64,000 nucleotides of DNA, taken from assembly GCA_024760545.1 (NCBI GenBank), contig CP060501.1, positions 2,517,501-2,581,500 of the forward strand, in the 5' to 3' direction. The notes under the pieces were generated by a model, which was not told the origin of the DNA, made no database searches, and worked only from the letters and a program-made list of their open reading frames with translations. Position 1 is the first letter of the stretch; every line of letters starts with the position of its first letter. This DNA is from Nitrospira sp. GTDB taxonomy: Bacteria; Nitrospirota; Nitrospiria; Nitrospirales; Nitrospiraceae. Both the position numbers and the translations under genes were made by a program. Positions 1 to 8,764 of this stretch are shown here, piece after piece.

Positions 1-1
1 T

Positions 2-145
2 CTCCGCATCTATTTTTCAGAGCGCGGCCAGGCGAAGGTCGAACTTGGATTGGCAAAGGGTAAGAAGCAGCATGATCGTCGAGAATCGATCAAAACTCGG
101 GAAGCGGGACGAGAAGTTGAACGGGCAATTAAAGAGAGAAAATAG
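2..145 (+). CDS. smpB: SsrA-binding protein SmpB, C-terminal part (cut by window edge)
   Basis: C-terminal end of SmpB, which binds tmRNA and delivers it to stalled ribosomes for trans-translation. The frame enters from the left edge and runs 47 codons to a TAG at 143. It shows the family tail: a [20 protein letters not shown] type strand followed by a long basic helix rich in Arg, Lys and Glu that ends the protein. The OB-fold core and the start codon lie outside the window. No convincing terminator or other gene is visible in the 157 bases up to the next, opposite-strand gene. Confidence 0.9.
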   Translation, partial: LRIYFSERGQAKVELGLAKGKKQHDRRESIKTREAGREVERAIKERK

Positions 146-302
146 TACGGAGCCGGAGAGACAGCCGAAGAAGCCTTTGTGTTCATACCGGAGCAGAGGA
201 GCCACACAGCGCGCTTCGATGAGTGCCAAGCAAACGCCGTATCTCCTCTTTACTAATTAGGAAGTGCGGCCCCCTGCTCTTTTCCCAAGGCTTTCCCTTT
301 GA

Positions 303-386
303 CTATTCCCGCTCCAGATACAGTGCCTTGTACATCACCCCAACGACGGCGCTCAGCGTCAGCACTGCGAAGAATATCGTCATCAT
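303..386 (-). CDS. 27-aa single-pass membrane peptide
   Basis: A very short gene, 27 codons plus TAG, preceded by a strong ribosome binding site (AAGGAG, about 9 bases before a double ATG). The peptide is a single hydrophobic helix (residues 3-18, Phe/Ala/Val/Leu-rich, with a GVMYKALYL segment) and a charged end (ERE). It resembles the neighbouring 26-aa peptide at 429-509 in size, topology and the pattern GV-x-Y-x-x-L-x-L. The two are 42 bases apart on the same strand and lie downstream of the response regulator/histidine kinase pair. I do not recognise the family; such peptides are often small subunits or regulators of membrane complexes. The start could be either ATG of the pair. Confidence 0.6.
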   Translation of the reverse strand: MMTIFFAVLTLSAVVGVMYKALYLERE

Positions 387-428
387 GGATCTTCACTCCT
401 TGCCATTCCTGTGGCGTGGGCGATTGGC

Positions 429-509
429 TCAACGCCTGGCGAGCTGCAACATGGCGTACAACACTCCGAATATGGCGGCTAGCAAGAATATTTCAATGAA
501 CGAGATCAT
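429..509 (-). CDS. 26-aa single-pass membrane peptide, sister of the one at 303-386
   Basis: Encodes 26 residues: a short N-terminus, a hydrophobic helix at about residues 4-22 (IFLLAAIFGVLYAMLQL) and a basic end (ARR). A purine-rich Shine-Dalgarno (AAAGGGGGTG) lies about 11 bases before the ATG. It shares the FGVLY/GVMY core and length with the next gene downstream, suggesting an old tandem duplication. The 267 bases between it and the histidine kinase stop codon hold no other gene I can support, so it may be transcribed from its own promoter or read through from the two-component operon. Function unknown. Confidence 0.6.
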   Translation of the reverse strand: MISFIEIFLLAAIFGVLYAMLQLARR

Positions 510-776
510 AGTAGTGATTCACCCCCTTTCATATGGTTTAGGTATACACCGCCAACATGAAGCCCCCATGAGAGGATCGTGAAGAGTTCTTCATGGATCG
601 AGATCCCAACTTCCGTAAATGCACGTTTTTGTTCACAGAAAAGCGGTAGGGGTCAATTCCAATCTCGTCTGACCACTTGGTAGGCAGCCTATTATCATCG
701 CTGGTTCCGTATGCACCATGGGGTTCCATTGAGGGAGTAGCTCTGCGAAGGGTCTGGGTAGAGACTGCCGGAGATG

Positions 777-2213
777 CTAGGCAGGAACCGTTTGCTGAGC
801 GAGGGACGGCAAACACAGTGTGAACACGGAGCCCTTGTTGACTTCGCTCGAGACGGAGATGCTCCCGCCGTGGGCGTCCATGATTTCCTTCACGATAGGC
901 AGCCCAAGTCCGGTACCAGCGGTATCCTTCGCTCTGGCCCAATCGGTCCGGTAGAATCGCTCAAACAGGTGGGGAATATGCTCCGGTTCGATGCCATGGC
1001 CCGTATCCTCGACCGCCACGGCAACCTCCTGACCGATCGACTGTAAGCGAATCGTGACAGAACCGCCGGCCGGTGTGTACTGCAGCGCATTGTCGAGCAG
1101 ATTAATCAGGGCTTGTTTGAGCCACTGCGCGTCGCCCAGCACGGGGGGAACCGGTTGGGCTTCAAACCTCATGCTGATCTGGTGGTCATCTGCCAACAGC
1201 GTGAGTTCATCCACGATCTCTTGAATGAGGGGTTCCAAGGCGAGAGGCACGAGATTGACCGGGGGCTTGCTGCTGGTGAATTTGGCCAACGTCAACAAGG
1301 GGCGGGTCAGGGCGATGAGGCGTTCCACTTGCTGAAGATTATTGAGCAGCACTTCGTGATATTCTTCGGTGGTCCGCGCTTTCATGAGCGCCACCTCCAG
1401 GTTGCCCTGTAGGATCGTCAGAGGCGTCTTCATCTCATGGGCGGCGATCTCGCAAAAGTTCCGCTGGACTTCACTGCCTCGTTGGAAGTGATCCAGCACG
1501 GAATTAACCGCCTGGGTCAGGCGGCGAAATTCTCGATAGGGTGAATCCAGCGCCAGCCGTTTTCCAAGGTCGGCTTCCGCCATCGTTTCGGCACCCGTGC
1601 ACAAGGCCTCGATCGGGGCCAGCACTTTCTTCGCCAGCCAGAGGCCGCCGACCCAGGCGACAAATAAAGTCGCACCGGATCCGAGCGCGAGCAGCAACAC
1701 GAGGCCATTCAACGTCTCCTGGTAATGGAGCAGCGATGTTTCTGCCTGCAAGATGTACGGCGCATGGTTTTTGCCGACGAGGAAGAGAAACAGGTGCCGC
1801 GCAGGGGTCCCATCGCGCGCGTCGAGTGTGTCGAACAGGATGTTCTTCAGGCGGACTTGTTCACGTACACGAGTGGGGAGCGAATCTTGTTTACCCGCGT
1901 GAGGACTTCTCCACAAGAGCGAGCCGTCGGCTGAAAAGACGCGAAGGGCGTGAGTAACGTCGGGCAGGACGTACTGCTCCGTGCCATTTGGAGTCAACTC
2001 GCTGGTCGAGGCGGTGTCCTTGCTGCTGTGTTCAAAGAGCTCCGGATGCCGCTCGACAAACTCGGCCAGCGTCTCCGCCAACACGAGGAGGCGTCCGTCC
2101 ACGAAACGCTGGAGGAGGATCTCGCTCGCGGCATACACGAGCGCGGAAAACACGAGAAGCCCGGCCATCAAGACCAGGGCAGACCAGCTGATCAAACCGC
2201 GCAGGGATTTCAT
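777..2213 (-). CDS. Membrane sensor histidine kinase (CusS/BaeS type)
   Basis: 478-residue sensor kinase that would autophosphorylate on a histidine and pass the phosphate to the OmpR-type regulator just upstream. Visible parts in order: TM1 about 8-28; a periplasmic sensor loop about 29-167; TM2 about 168-193; a HAMP linker about 194-248; the dimerisation/phosphoacceptor helix with AAHEMKTPLT (His259); and a HATPase_c domain with N (ALINLLDNALQYTP), G1 (VEDTGHGI), F and G2 (GTGLGLPIV) boxes. All catalytic boxes look intact. The start overlaps the regulator's stop by four bases (ATGA), so the two are translationally coupled. The architecture is that of metal or envelope-stress sensors, but the stimulus cannot be read from the sequence. 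Confidence 0.9.
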   Translation of the reverse strand: MKSLRGLISWSALVLMAGLLVFSALVYAASEILLQRFVDGRLLVLAETLAEFVERHPELFEHSSKDTASTSELTPNGTEQYVLPDVTHALRVFSADGSLLWRSPHAGKQDSLPTRVREQVRLKNILFDTLDARDGTPARHLFLFLVGKNHAPYILQAETSLLHYQETLNGLVLLLALGSGATLFVAWVGGLWLAKKVLAPIEALCTGAETMAEADLGKRLALDSPYREFRRLTQAVNSVLDHFQRGSEVQRNFCEIAAHEMKTPLTILQGNLEVALMKARTTEEYHEVLLNNLQQVERLIALTRPLLTLAKFTSSKPPVNLVPLALEPLIQEIVDELTLLADDHQISMRFEAQPVPPVLGDAQWLKQALINLLDNALQYTPAGGSVTIRLQSIGQEVAVAVEDTGHGIEPEHIPHLFERFYRTDWARAKDTAGTGLGLPIVKEIMDAHGGSISVSSEVNKGSVFTLCLPSLAQQTVPA

Positions 2214-2893
2214 GCCGGCGCGTCCGGCTCTTCGAGCATGTACCCTGCGCCGCGCACGGTGGTGATCAAGGGCGGCGAAAAGTCCCGGTCGATCTTCGCG
2301 CGCAGCGCTCGAATGTGGGCGTCGACGATGTTCGTCATGGGATCATAGCTGATATCCCACACATGTCCGATGATTGCCGTTCGCGTCAACACCCGATTCT
2401 TGTTCCGTAAGAGGAACTCCAGCATGGCATACTCCTTGTTCGTCAGGAATATTTCCTGTCCCGCGCGCCAGACACGGTGAGAAGCCGGATCCAACCTCAG
2501 ATCAGCCGCTTGCAAATGGGCCACTTGCTGGGAACTGCCCCGACGTAAGAGAGATCTGACCCGGGCGAGGAATTCCACAAAAGCGAACGGCTTTGCCAGG
2601 AATTGATCCGCGCCCGTTTCAAAACCGGATACCTTGGTCTCCACTGTGTTGCGCGCCGTCAACAGGAGCACCGGAGTCATAATGCCCTTGTCTCGAACAC
2701 GGCGGCAGAGCGCGAGGCCGTCAAGCTTGGGCAGCATGATGTCGAGAATCAGGAGGTCGTAAGGGTTTCCCAACGCCAATGCCAAGCCTTCCTCGCCGTC
2801 GGCGGCTGCGTCCACGATATACTGTTCTTCTTTCAATCCTTTTCTGATGAATTGAGCCAGATCCACATCGTCTTCAACCAACAGAATTCGCAT
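2210..2893 (-). CDS. OmpR/PhoB-family response regulator
   Basis: 227-residue two-domain transcription regulator. The receiver domain has the acidic pocket (VEDD, residues 6-9), phosphoacceptor Asp51 in LLILDIMLP, the switch Thr (LLLTAR) and Lys (AKPF). The C-terminal winged helix carries the usual end RGAGYMLEEP. An in-frame ATG four codons earlier (2905) exists, but the start at 2893 has a better placed GAGG and gives the family's usual MRILLVEDD beginning. It is the partner of the kinase encoded immediately downstream with a 4-base overlap, and lies 56 bases after the exported-protein gene, so the four genes FTR-like, exported protein, regulator, kinase may be one transcript. Confidence 0.9.
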   Translation of the reverse strand: MRILLVEDDVDLAQFIRKGLKEEQYIVDAAADGEEGLALALGNPYDLLILDIMLPKLDGLALCRRVRDKGIMTPVLLLTARNTVETKVSGFETGADQFLAKPFAFVEFLARVRSLLRRGSSQQVAHLQAADLRLDPASHRVWRAGQEIFLTNKEYAMLEFLLRNKNRVLTRTAIIGHVWDISYDPMTNIVDAHIRALRAKIDRDFSPPLITTVRGAGYMLEEPDAPA

Positions 2894-2949
2894 GGCTATC
2901 CTCATTCCTCATCACCGGACCATACAGATCCGGATGAGGACGCTACGGG

Positions 2950-3567
2950 TCAACAGAAGCCGTTTCTGCAGTCCGTGACCACAAGGTTGGCGGCTTTCTC
3001 GCCTACATCCAGATCCATGGTCGACCAGGCTATTCCGATCGCTCGTTCATCTTGATGAGATCCGCTGCTTCCCTCCAGGAGACTGACAATATAATACCGT
3101 CCCGCGGGAACTTTCGTGAACCAGAAGTGGCCGGTTGGGTTGGCCCGCGTCGTACGAAGATAGGGAGCAAGTCGCTTTTCAGTCAGAAGCTGCGTCAGGA
3201 CCGTGCGGAGACAATCGGCAAACGGAACGGGAGGATCAGGGAGCTCCGTCGATAACGCTTCGCCTTTTGAAGCGCAGGCGCTTGTTCGGACGTTCCGGTC
3301 GAACCAATGGCGAGTATACGGAACGGTTGGAATCAAGTACACCGGGACACCTGCTTGAGTGAGGGCTTTCCCAGAGGGTGAACTTAAGAACACTTGTCCG
3401 GTTGCCGTGCCTCGACCTTTGGGTTTGTAGGGGAAGAGCTCTTTCTCATTCAGTGCGGGCGGGTTCGATTGACCGGGTTCCAACGCATGCGCCGATGGAA
3501 CAGACGAGCTCGCGATGAGGAAGAACCATGCGAGACAGGGCGCGAGCTGGATACGATACCACGTCAT
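2950..3567 (-). CDS. Exported protein with a carboxypeptidase-regulatory-like fold
   Basis: 205 residues beginning with an N-terminal signal sequence (hydrophobic core about 9-22, cleavage plausible after SAHA). The mature part contains a TGQVFLSSPSGKAL...AGVPVYLIP strand pattern and later a GHFWFTKVPAGRYYIV pattern. These are typical of carboxypeptidase-regulatory or CNA-B type beta-sandwich domains, which tend to be structural or binding modules. Three of its Cys lie in the mature domain and a fourth in the CRNGFC end. Its start overlaps the stop of the upstream FTR-like gene by four bases, so they are coupled. The link to the disulfide reductase and the two-component genes is positional only. 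No specific function is recognised. Confidence 0.75.
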   Translation of the reverse strand: MTWYRIQLAPCLAWFFLIASSSVPSAHALEPGQSNPPALNEKELFPYKPKGRGTATGQVFLSSPSGKALTQAGVPVYLIPTVPYTRHWFDRNVRTSACASKGEALSTELPDPPVPFADCLRTVLTQLLTEKRLAPYLRTTRANPTGHFWFTKVPAGRYYIVSLLEGSSGSHQDERAIGIAWSTMDLDVGEKAANLVVTDCRNGFC

Positions 3568-4004
3568 GTCGTGGAAGCCGGCGCGGTCGCGGACTCCTCC
3601 GGGGCAGTTGGAGAGGAGACTGCCTTATGTTTCAGTGCCCGGCCTTTGTCCGGGGTCGGATCAGTGACCACTCCATACACTTCTCGACCTTCGTGGCCTT
3701 CCGGCAAATATTCCGTAATCGGCATCCCATCCTCGCGAACGAATAAGAGACAGTGGCAGTACTTGTAAATCTGCATTTCGTCGCAAGCACAGATCCACCG
3801 GCGGAGCTTGGCTTCGGCTTCTTTGTCTTTGTAAAAGTTGCAAGGGCAGAGCGGTTTTCCGAGTTCGTCCACATGAGACGCTAATCCTTTAATGACCGCT
3901 TCCGTCACGGCGGCATTCGGATGCATCGCGGTTCCGCTTTTCTCGGCAAAATTCTTTACGAACTTCTGCATCTTATCGAGACTCTCCTGCGTGGGTTCGG
4001 CCAT
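3564..4004 (-). CDS. Ferredoxin-thioredoxin reductase catalytic-chain-like protein
   Basis: 146 residues. It carries the complete cysteine signature of the FTR catalytic chain: CPC (53-55), 16 residues, CAC, 8 residues, CHC, i.e. CPC-X16-CXC-X8-CHC. These are the ligands of a 4Fe-4S cluster plus the redox-active disulfide that reduces thioredoxin-like partners with ferredoxin electrons. A longer reading frame starts at 4127, but the ATG at 4004 has a GAGGAGGAG Shine-Dalgarno and avoids overlapping the divergent gene at 4104. The C-terminus has an Ala/Thr/Ser/Pro-rich tail without known function. There is no variable-chain gene nearby, as is usual for bacterial homologues. The 99 bases up to 4103 would carry divergent promoters. 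Confidence 0.85.
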   Translation of the reverse strand: MAEPTQESLDKMQKFVKNFAEKSGTAMHPNAAVTEAVIKGLASHVDELGKPLCPCNFYKDKEAEAKLRRWICACDEMQIYKYCHCLLFVREDGMPITEYLPEGHEGREVYGVVTDPTPDKGRALKHKAVSSPTAPEESATAPASTT

Positions 4005-4103
4005 GAATCTCCTCCTCTGAACCAAGATGGGCAGAACAGCTAGTTTACAAGGGAAATTCGCTTCTTTACAATCCATCACTTCTGCCGAATCAGGTGACGG
4101 ATC

Positions 4104-7100
4104 ATGACACAAGTTTCGAGCCGACAACGCTTACTACAACGGCTGGTTCCCGAACTGGGTGCGACGGGTGCAGACCCATTCGTCACGCGCTTGACCCAGG
4201 CAGCGGGCAAACCGGATGCGGAAGCGCAGGTCCTGACCCTGCTCGATGAACTCGAAGAATTGTCCGAGAAAACGGCTTGTGCGGCGATCGCTGCGTTTCC
4301 TGAGCTCGATCGGCGCGCCGGACTCTCGCACATCCTGCTCTGGCTCGATCTTGGAGTCGCACTGGCGCAGACATCAGGCGCCTCCGCGCTCAAATATTTC
4401 AAGGATAGTCCCTTGGTCCTCAGCTTGATCGAGAGAGCCGATGCGCGCACGGAGGTCCTGACGATCGGTCTGGAAATCGCCGAGCAAGATGCCAACGTGG
4501 CGCTCGAATACGTGCGACACGCACCGGAGATTCTGGCCGTCATTCACCCAGATCACCTGCGGCCATGGCTCGAGATCGGTATTGAACTGACGGCCATCAA
4601 TGTGGTGGTCGGGCTGGAGTTCATCAGCCAAATCTCCAGGCTGGCTTCTGTCTTGCCGTTCGAAAGCGTTCGCAACTGGGCGACACTGGGCATGAAATTG
4701 ATTGTGCCGAACAGCCTCGGGAAGCCGGACTACGTCGGGACAATGGAATTTCTTAGGACAAGCCCGGCGATTCTCGGAGATATCGAAGACCCAACCGTCC
4801 GCGCAAAGGTCGTGTCCCTGTGTCTCGTGCTGACCGAGCAGTCACCCGAATCCGGTATGACCTGGCTCACAGAGTCGCCTCGGGTTTTGCGAGCGGTGCC
4901 TTCGATGGAATGGAAGCTCAGGCTGTTGCAGTACGGCTCCTTGCTTGCCGAGAAACACGCGGGGGCGACGCTCGAGTACCTTCGTCGTGCCTCGGAACTC
5001 GTCACACTGATCGGAGATGGTCCTGAGGCATTGTCGAGATTCGACAATTGGTTTAGCGCCGGGATGGAAGTGCTGGCTTATAGTCCGGACGGAGCGCGCG
5101 CCTATTTTGCCGTAGAGTCTCGGAAAGCATTGGCTTCGGTCGAGCAAGCGCTGAGCGGTGTGCCGTTTCGGCAGGTCGCTCAAAGACTGAAGCTGTTCGT
5201 CCAAGGGCTGTGCGGTAGTGACGTGGCCGTCATGGCACTGCAAGATTCACTGACGTCCCCGTCCCGCGCGATGGTCGGTGCCGATGGGCGGACCATTTCC
5301 TTCCCTGCGTTGCTCCGTCGGTATCCCACGGCTGCGGAGAACGAGCGATTGTATCTCGTCATGGCGGCACATGAGGCGGGGCACGTGGAGTTTGGTACGT
5401 ATCGGCTCAGGCTCGAAGCCGTTGCCGATCTGATCGAAGCAGTTCGACATCGGTACAGTCGACCCGATCAGGCGAGGCCCGAGACGCTGGCTGGCCTGTT
5501 TCGACTCTACCCGGACTCGGATCTCGTACGAAATCTCTGGATGGTGCTCGAAGATGCGCGCGTCGAATTCTTGCTGCAAACAGAGTATCCGGGCCTCAAG
5601 TGCGACCTGGCGCGATTGGCGGCGGAATCCATCACCCCGCGCGATCCGGCTCAGGGTGTGACCCCGAAGGAATTGGTCGTCGATTGTCTCCTCAGGCTAT
5701 CCACAGGTGAAGCAGAACATTCCGCTGTGCCAAAGGCCCTCACGGAAGAAGTCTCCATCCTCTGGAGAGTGTGTCGGGCCGTGTTGAAGGCTACAGCCAC
5801 GGCGGAGGAAACGGTTCGTGTGGTCGATGCGGTCTATGTTCGGCTGGAAGAGTTGCTTGCAGCCCGCGGCGAGATGATCCACATAGAGCGGCACGATGAG
5901 CGGAAAGATGAGAAAGCGGGAGACACACAACAGGAACCGCCGAGCGATCAATACCGTACGGTAGTTGATTTGGCCTATCGTGGCTCGATGAATCCGGAGT
6001 TCATCGGATGGCATCAGGGCCAGCTCGAACAGAAACATGAGACTCCAGCACAATCAGACGGTTCGGTACCTCAAGATGTGCTGCTCGGGGAACAAAAGTC
6101 CGCAGGCAGAGAATTATTGAGCGAGGGGCGTTCATTGCCGTCGGTTGTGGAAGAATGCCTGACGCGTGAGGCCGGCTCGCAGTCGATACGGGAGACAACA
6201 GTTCATGAGCAGCGGGCTGTCCTCTACCCTGAATGGGACTATCGGATTGACGACTACCGGCTGAATTGGTGTCGAGTGGTCGAACGACCCGCTGACTTTG
6301 GATCTGACGAGTTCGTCACGGTGACATTGGCTGCCCAGCGGAGTATCGTGAGGTCTCTGCGCCGGTACTTTGAAGGCTTGCGTCCTCCCGCGCTCCGCCG
6401 CGTCGCGGGGCAAGACGACGGGGACGAGGTGGATTTCGATGCCGTCGTCCGGCGAACAGGGGAGCAGCGGGCGGGAATGGAAGGCGACGATCGTGTGTAC
6501 ATCCGTCGAGAAAAAAGAGAACGCGACGTGGCGGCGGCCTTCCTCGTCGACATCAGTGGATCGACCAGCCGAGAGCTCGGAAACGGGCGGCGAGTCATCG
6601 ACATTGAGAAGGAAAGTCTTGTGCTGCTCTGTGAAGCACTCGATGCCATAGGTGATCAGTTTGGACTGTATGCCTATTCCGGTCGAGGCCGCGCGGTGGT
6701 CGATTTTCTCACGATTAAAGATTTTGGCGATCGTCTTGGAGCCTCGACGGCTCATCGGCTGGGAGGCTTGGCCCCACGTCATCAGAACCGAGACGGAGCG
6801 GCAATCCGTCATGCCACGGCGAAGCTGTTGATGCGTGACGTGAAGACCCGCATCCTGATGTTATTGAGTGACGGACGGCCCTTGGACGACCAATATGGGG
6901 ACGACTACTCCTTGGAAGACACGAAGGCGGCCCTGCGTGAGGCGAGACGACGGGGAGTCGAGACCTTTTGCGTGACGATCGATCGGGAAGCGGAAAGTTA
7001 CCTTCGCCGCATGTATGCCGGGGCGCAATACTGCGTCATCAGCAGCGTCGAGGCCCTTCCCACGAAACTGCCTCGCATTTACAGGCAATTGACGGCATAG
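4104..7100 (+). CDS. NorD/CbbO-like VWA protein with an HEXXH motif
   Basis: 998 residues. The N-terminal ~320 residues are helical and repeat-like (blocks around EYLRRA, EFLRTSP, KYFKDSP, EYVRHAP), resembling stacked helical repeats. A middle region holds HEAGH at residues 423-427, a zincin-type HEXXH. The C-terminal ~200 residues form a von Willebrand A domain with the MIDAS motif DISGS (816-820) and a later SDGRP loop. NorD and CbbO proteins have this C-terminal VWA and work with MoxR-type AAA ATPases (NorQ/CbbQ) to insert metal or activate nitric-oxide reductase or RuBisCO. No MoxR ATPase gene lies in this window, so the partner is unknown. The gene diverges from the FTR-like cluster. Confidence 0.8.
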   Translation: MTQVSSRQRLLQRLVPELGATGADPFVTRLTQAAGKPDAEAQVLTLLDELEELSEKTACAAIAAFPELDRRAGLSHILLWLDLGVALAQTSGASALKYFKDSPLVLSLIERADARTEVLTIGLEIAEQDANVALEYVRHAPEILAVIHPDHLRPWLEIGIELTAINVVVGLEFISQISRLASVLPFESVRNWATLGMKLIVPNSLGKPDYVGTMEFLRTSPAILGDIEDPTVRAKVVSLCLVLTEQSPESGMTWLTESPRVLRAVPSMEWKLRLLQYGSLLAEKHAGATLEYLRRASELVTLIGDGPEALSRFDNWFSAGMEVLAYSPDGARAYFAVESRKALASVEQALSGVPFRQVAQRLKLFVQGLCGSDVAVMALQDSLTSPSRAMVGADGRTISFPALLRRYPTAAENERLYLVMAAHEAGHVEFGTYRLRLEAVADLIEAVRHRYSRPDQARPETLAGLFRLYPDSDLVRNLWMVLEDARVEFLLQTEYPGLKCDLARLAAESITPRDPAQGVTPKELVVDCLLRLSTGEAEHSAVPKALTEEVSILWRVCRAVLKATATAEETVRVVDAVYVRLEELLAARGEMIHIERHDERKDEKAGDTQQEPPSDQYRTVVDLAYRGSMNPEFIGWHQGQLEQKHETPAQSDGSVPQDVLLGEQKSAGRELLSEGRSLPSVVEECLTREAGSQSIRETTVHEQRAVLYPEWDYRIDDYRLNWCRVVERPADFGSDEFVTVTLAAQRSIVRSLRRYFEGLRPPALRRVAGQDDGDEVDFDAVVRRTGEQRAGMEGDDRVYIRREKRERDVAAAFLVDISGSTSRELGNGRRVIDIEKESLVLLCEALDAIGDQFGLYAYSGRGRAVVDFLTIKDFGDRLGASTAHRLGGLAPRHQNRDGAAIRHATAKLLMRDVKTRILMLLSDGRPLDDQYGDDYSLEDTKAALREARRRGVETFCVTIDREAESYLRRMYAGAQYCVISSVEALPTKLPRIYRQLTA

Positions 7101-7114
7101 CCAAAGTCACGCGT

Positions 7115-7525
7115 ATGACCAACTCGATTGGAAAGCCGATGGTCCCCGCATGGTTGTATAAGCTCTTCACGGGGCATCAATATCCCTATGTCCGCCGATC
7201 AGCCAAGTTTGGACAGGTGATGAAACCCGGTGAAGATCGGCCGGAACCGACGAAGGAGATGATCGAGGCAAAATTCTGGGAAATCTATCCGCGTTGCCGG
7301 GTAAAAGTGCTGCAAGAAGTCAAAGAGGGTATGATCGTGGTCTTTCATGACCTGGGTGAGTATCCTCCAGGTGGCTTTCAAGAACTCGTCGACAATCCGG
7401 AGGAATTTCTCGCAAGAACCTTCGGCAAGAAGAAGATCAAGGTCAATTTCTATGACGACGAGAATTTCGTCTGTACGATCAACTTCAAAGTTGGGGGCTG
7501 GACCGAACACGAGGGTGGGCATTGA
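7115..7525 (+). CDS. Hypothetical protein, 136 aa
   Basis: Small soluble protein 14 bases after the NorD-like gene and on the same strand, so probably co-transcribed. It has no signal peptide, Cys cluster or recognisable catalytic motif. It ends in a His/Glu-rich tail (GGWTEHEGGH). The frame is open further upstream inside the previous gene, but ATG at 7115 is the first start after that gene's stop; ATG at 7139 (preceded by GGAAAG) is an alternative. The segment KVLQEVKEGMIVVFHDLGEYPPGGFQELV suggests a compact alpha/beta fold. I do not recognise the family. Confidence 0.7.
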   Translation: MTNSIGKPMVPAWLYKLFTGHQYPYVRRSAKFGQVMKPGEDRPEPTKEMIEAKFWEIYPRCRVKVLQEVKEGMIVVFHDLGEYPPGGFQELVDNPEEFLARTFGKKKIKVNFYDDENFVCTINFKVGGWTEHEGGH

Positions 7526-7679
7526 CGGTTTCAGAATGTCCTGTGTGCTCGCGCACCGCGCACGCTCGTTCATCGGATCTGACACTATGGGCGGTGCTCG
7601 GTGCATGCGCGCAATGAAAGACATCCCGAGACCGTCGGCTAGGTGGACGAAGAAAAGAACATAGGATTGAGGTGAGATG

Positions 7680-8618
7680 ATGGCACGACCGAAAATCACG
7701 GTGGTAGGCGCGGGAAACGTCGGAGGGACGACAGCGCAGCGGTTGGCGGAGAAGAATCTCTACGACGTGGTGCTGGTCGATATTGTCCATGGGGTCCCGC
7801 AGGGAAAGGCGCTCGATATTTCCCAAGCGGGGCCGGTTTGCGGGTATGACACGCGTGTAGTCGGCACCAACGATTACACGGACACCGCTGGATCTTCCAT
7901 CGCCGTCATCACGTCCGGCATGCCGAGAAAGCCGGGCATGAGTCGCGACGAATTGTTGGCGACGAATGCGAAGATCGTGAAATCCGTCGTCTCGGAATTA
8001 GTGTCCCGCTCGCCGGACATCATCCTCATCCTCGTGACCAATCCCTTAGATGCCATGGTCCATGTGGCGCGCCGTGTCAGCGGTCTTCCCAAATCGAAAA
8101 TCATCGGAATGGCCGGCGTCTTGGACTCGGCGAGAATGCGGACCTTCATCGCCGCCGAGCTGGATGTGTCCGTGACGGACGTCCAGGCGATGGTATTGGG
8201 GGGGCACGGCGACACGATGGTGCCGCTGCCGCGGTATACGACCGTGAAAGGAAGACCGGTGTCTGAACTCATGTCGAAAGAGAAGCTGGATGCCATCGTC
8301 AAGCGAACGCGCGATGGAGGGGCCGAAATCGTCGGCTTGTTGAAAACAGGCAGTGCGTTCTATGCGCCGTCCGCCTCGGCCGTGGCTATGGTTGAGGCCA
8401 TCCACAAGGACCAGAAGCAGGTAATGCCCTGCGCGGTGCTGTGCGATGGTGAGTATGGACTGAAAGATGTGGTGGTTGGGGTTCCGGTCAAGGTCGGACA
8501 GGGCGGAGCGGAACAGGTTCTCGAATACGAACTGACGGGTGACGAACGAACGGCGTTGGAAACCTCGGCCAGTGCGGTACGGGACCTTTGTCACACCGTC
8601 GACCGGCTGATGAGCTAG
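7680..8618 (+). CDS. mdh: Malate dehydrogenase (lactate-dehydrogenase-like type)
   Basis: 312-residue NAD-dependent enzyme interconverting malate and oxaloacetate in the TCA cycle (oxidative or reductive). It shows the Rossmann motif [11 protein letters not shown] near the N-terminus with an acidic end of beta-2 (VLVDI, NAD preference), the TNPLD loop, substrate-binding Arg residues around MPRKPGMSR, and the catalytic His in GGHGDTMVP. Length fits the 305-320 aa bacterial LDH-like MDH group. Two ATGs stand side by side (7677 and 7680); the second is better spaced from the GAGG. It is followed by 146 bases without a gene. Confidence 0.95.
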   Translation: MARPKITVVGAGNVGGTTAQRLAEKNLYDVVLVDIVHGVPQGKALDISQAGPVCGYDTRVVGTNDYTDTAGSSIAVITSGMPRKPGMSRDELLATNAKIVKSVVSELVSRSPDIILILVTNPLDAMVHVARRVSGLPKSKIIGMAGVLDSARMRTFIAAELDVSVTDVQAMVLGGHGDTMVPLPRYTTVKGRPVSELMSKEKLDAIVKRTRDGGAEIVGLLKTGSAFYAPSASAVAMVEAIHKDQKQVMPCAVLCDGEYGLKDVVVGVPVKVGQGGAEQVLEYELTGDERTALETSASAVRDLCHTVDRLMS

Positions 8619-8693
8619 GATAACTATCACGCATCCTTTCATTCAAAAGCGGCAATACGGGCACGCGTCGCGACGACGAGGCCGTTCGTCCGC

Positions 8694-8723
8694 TTGACAT
8701 TCGGAGAAACGCTGCAGTACAGA
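8694..8723 (+). promoter_or_regulatory. Possible sigma70-type promoter upstream of the PuuD-like gene
   Basis: A perfect TTGACA (8694-8699) is followed after 18 bases by TACAGA, a weak -10 hexamer (3 of 6), about 40 bases before the PuuD-like start. The -35 is good and the -10 poor, so this is tentative. Confidence 0.3.
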
Positions 8724-8764
8724 CATCGGATTAGACAGTCAACCGTTGGAGGAGAGAGGGAGCT

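Noticed and set aside
538..942. 134-aa minus-strand frame downstream of the histidine kinase
   Set aside because: Overlaps the kinase gene in another frame and has no family pattern; the region 510-776 is better seen as non-coding.
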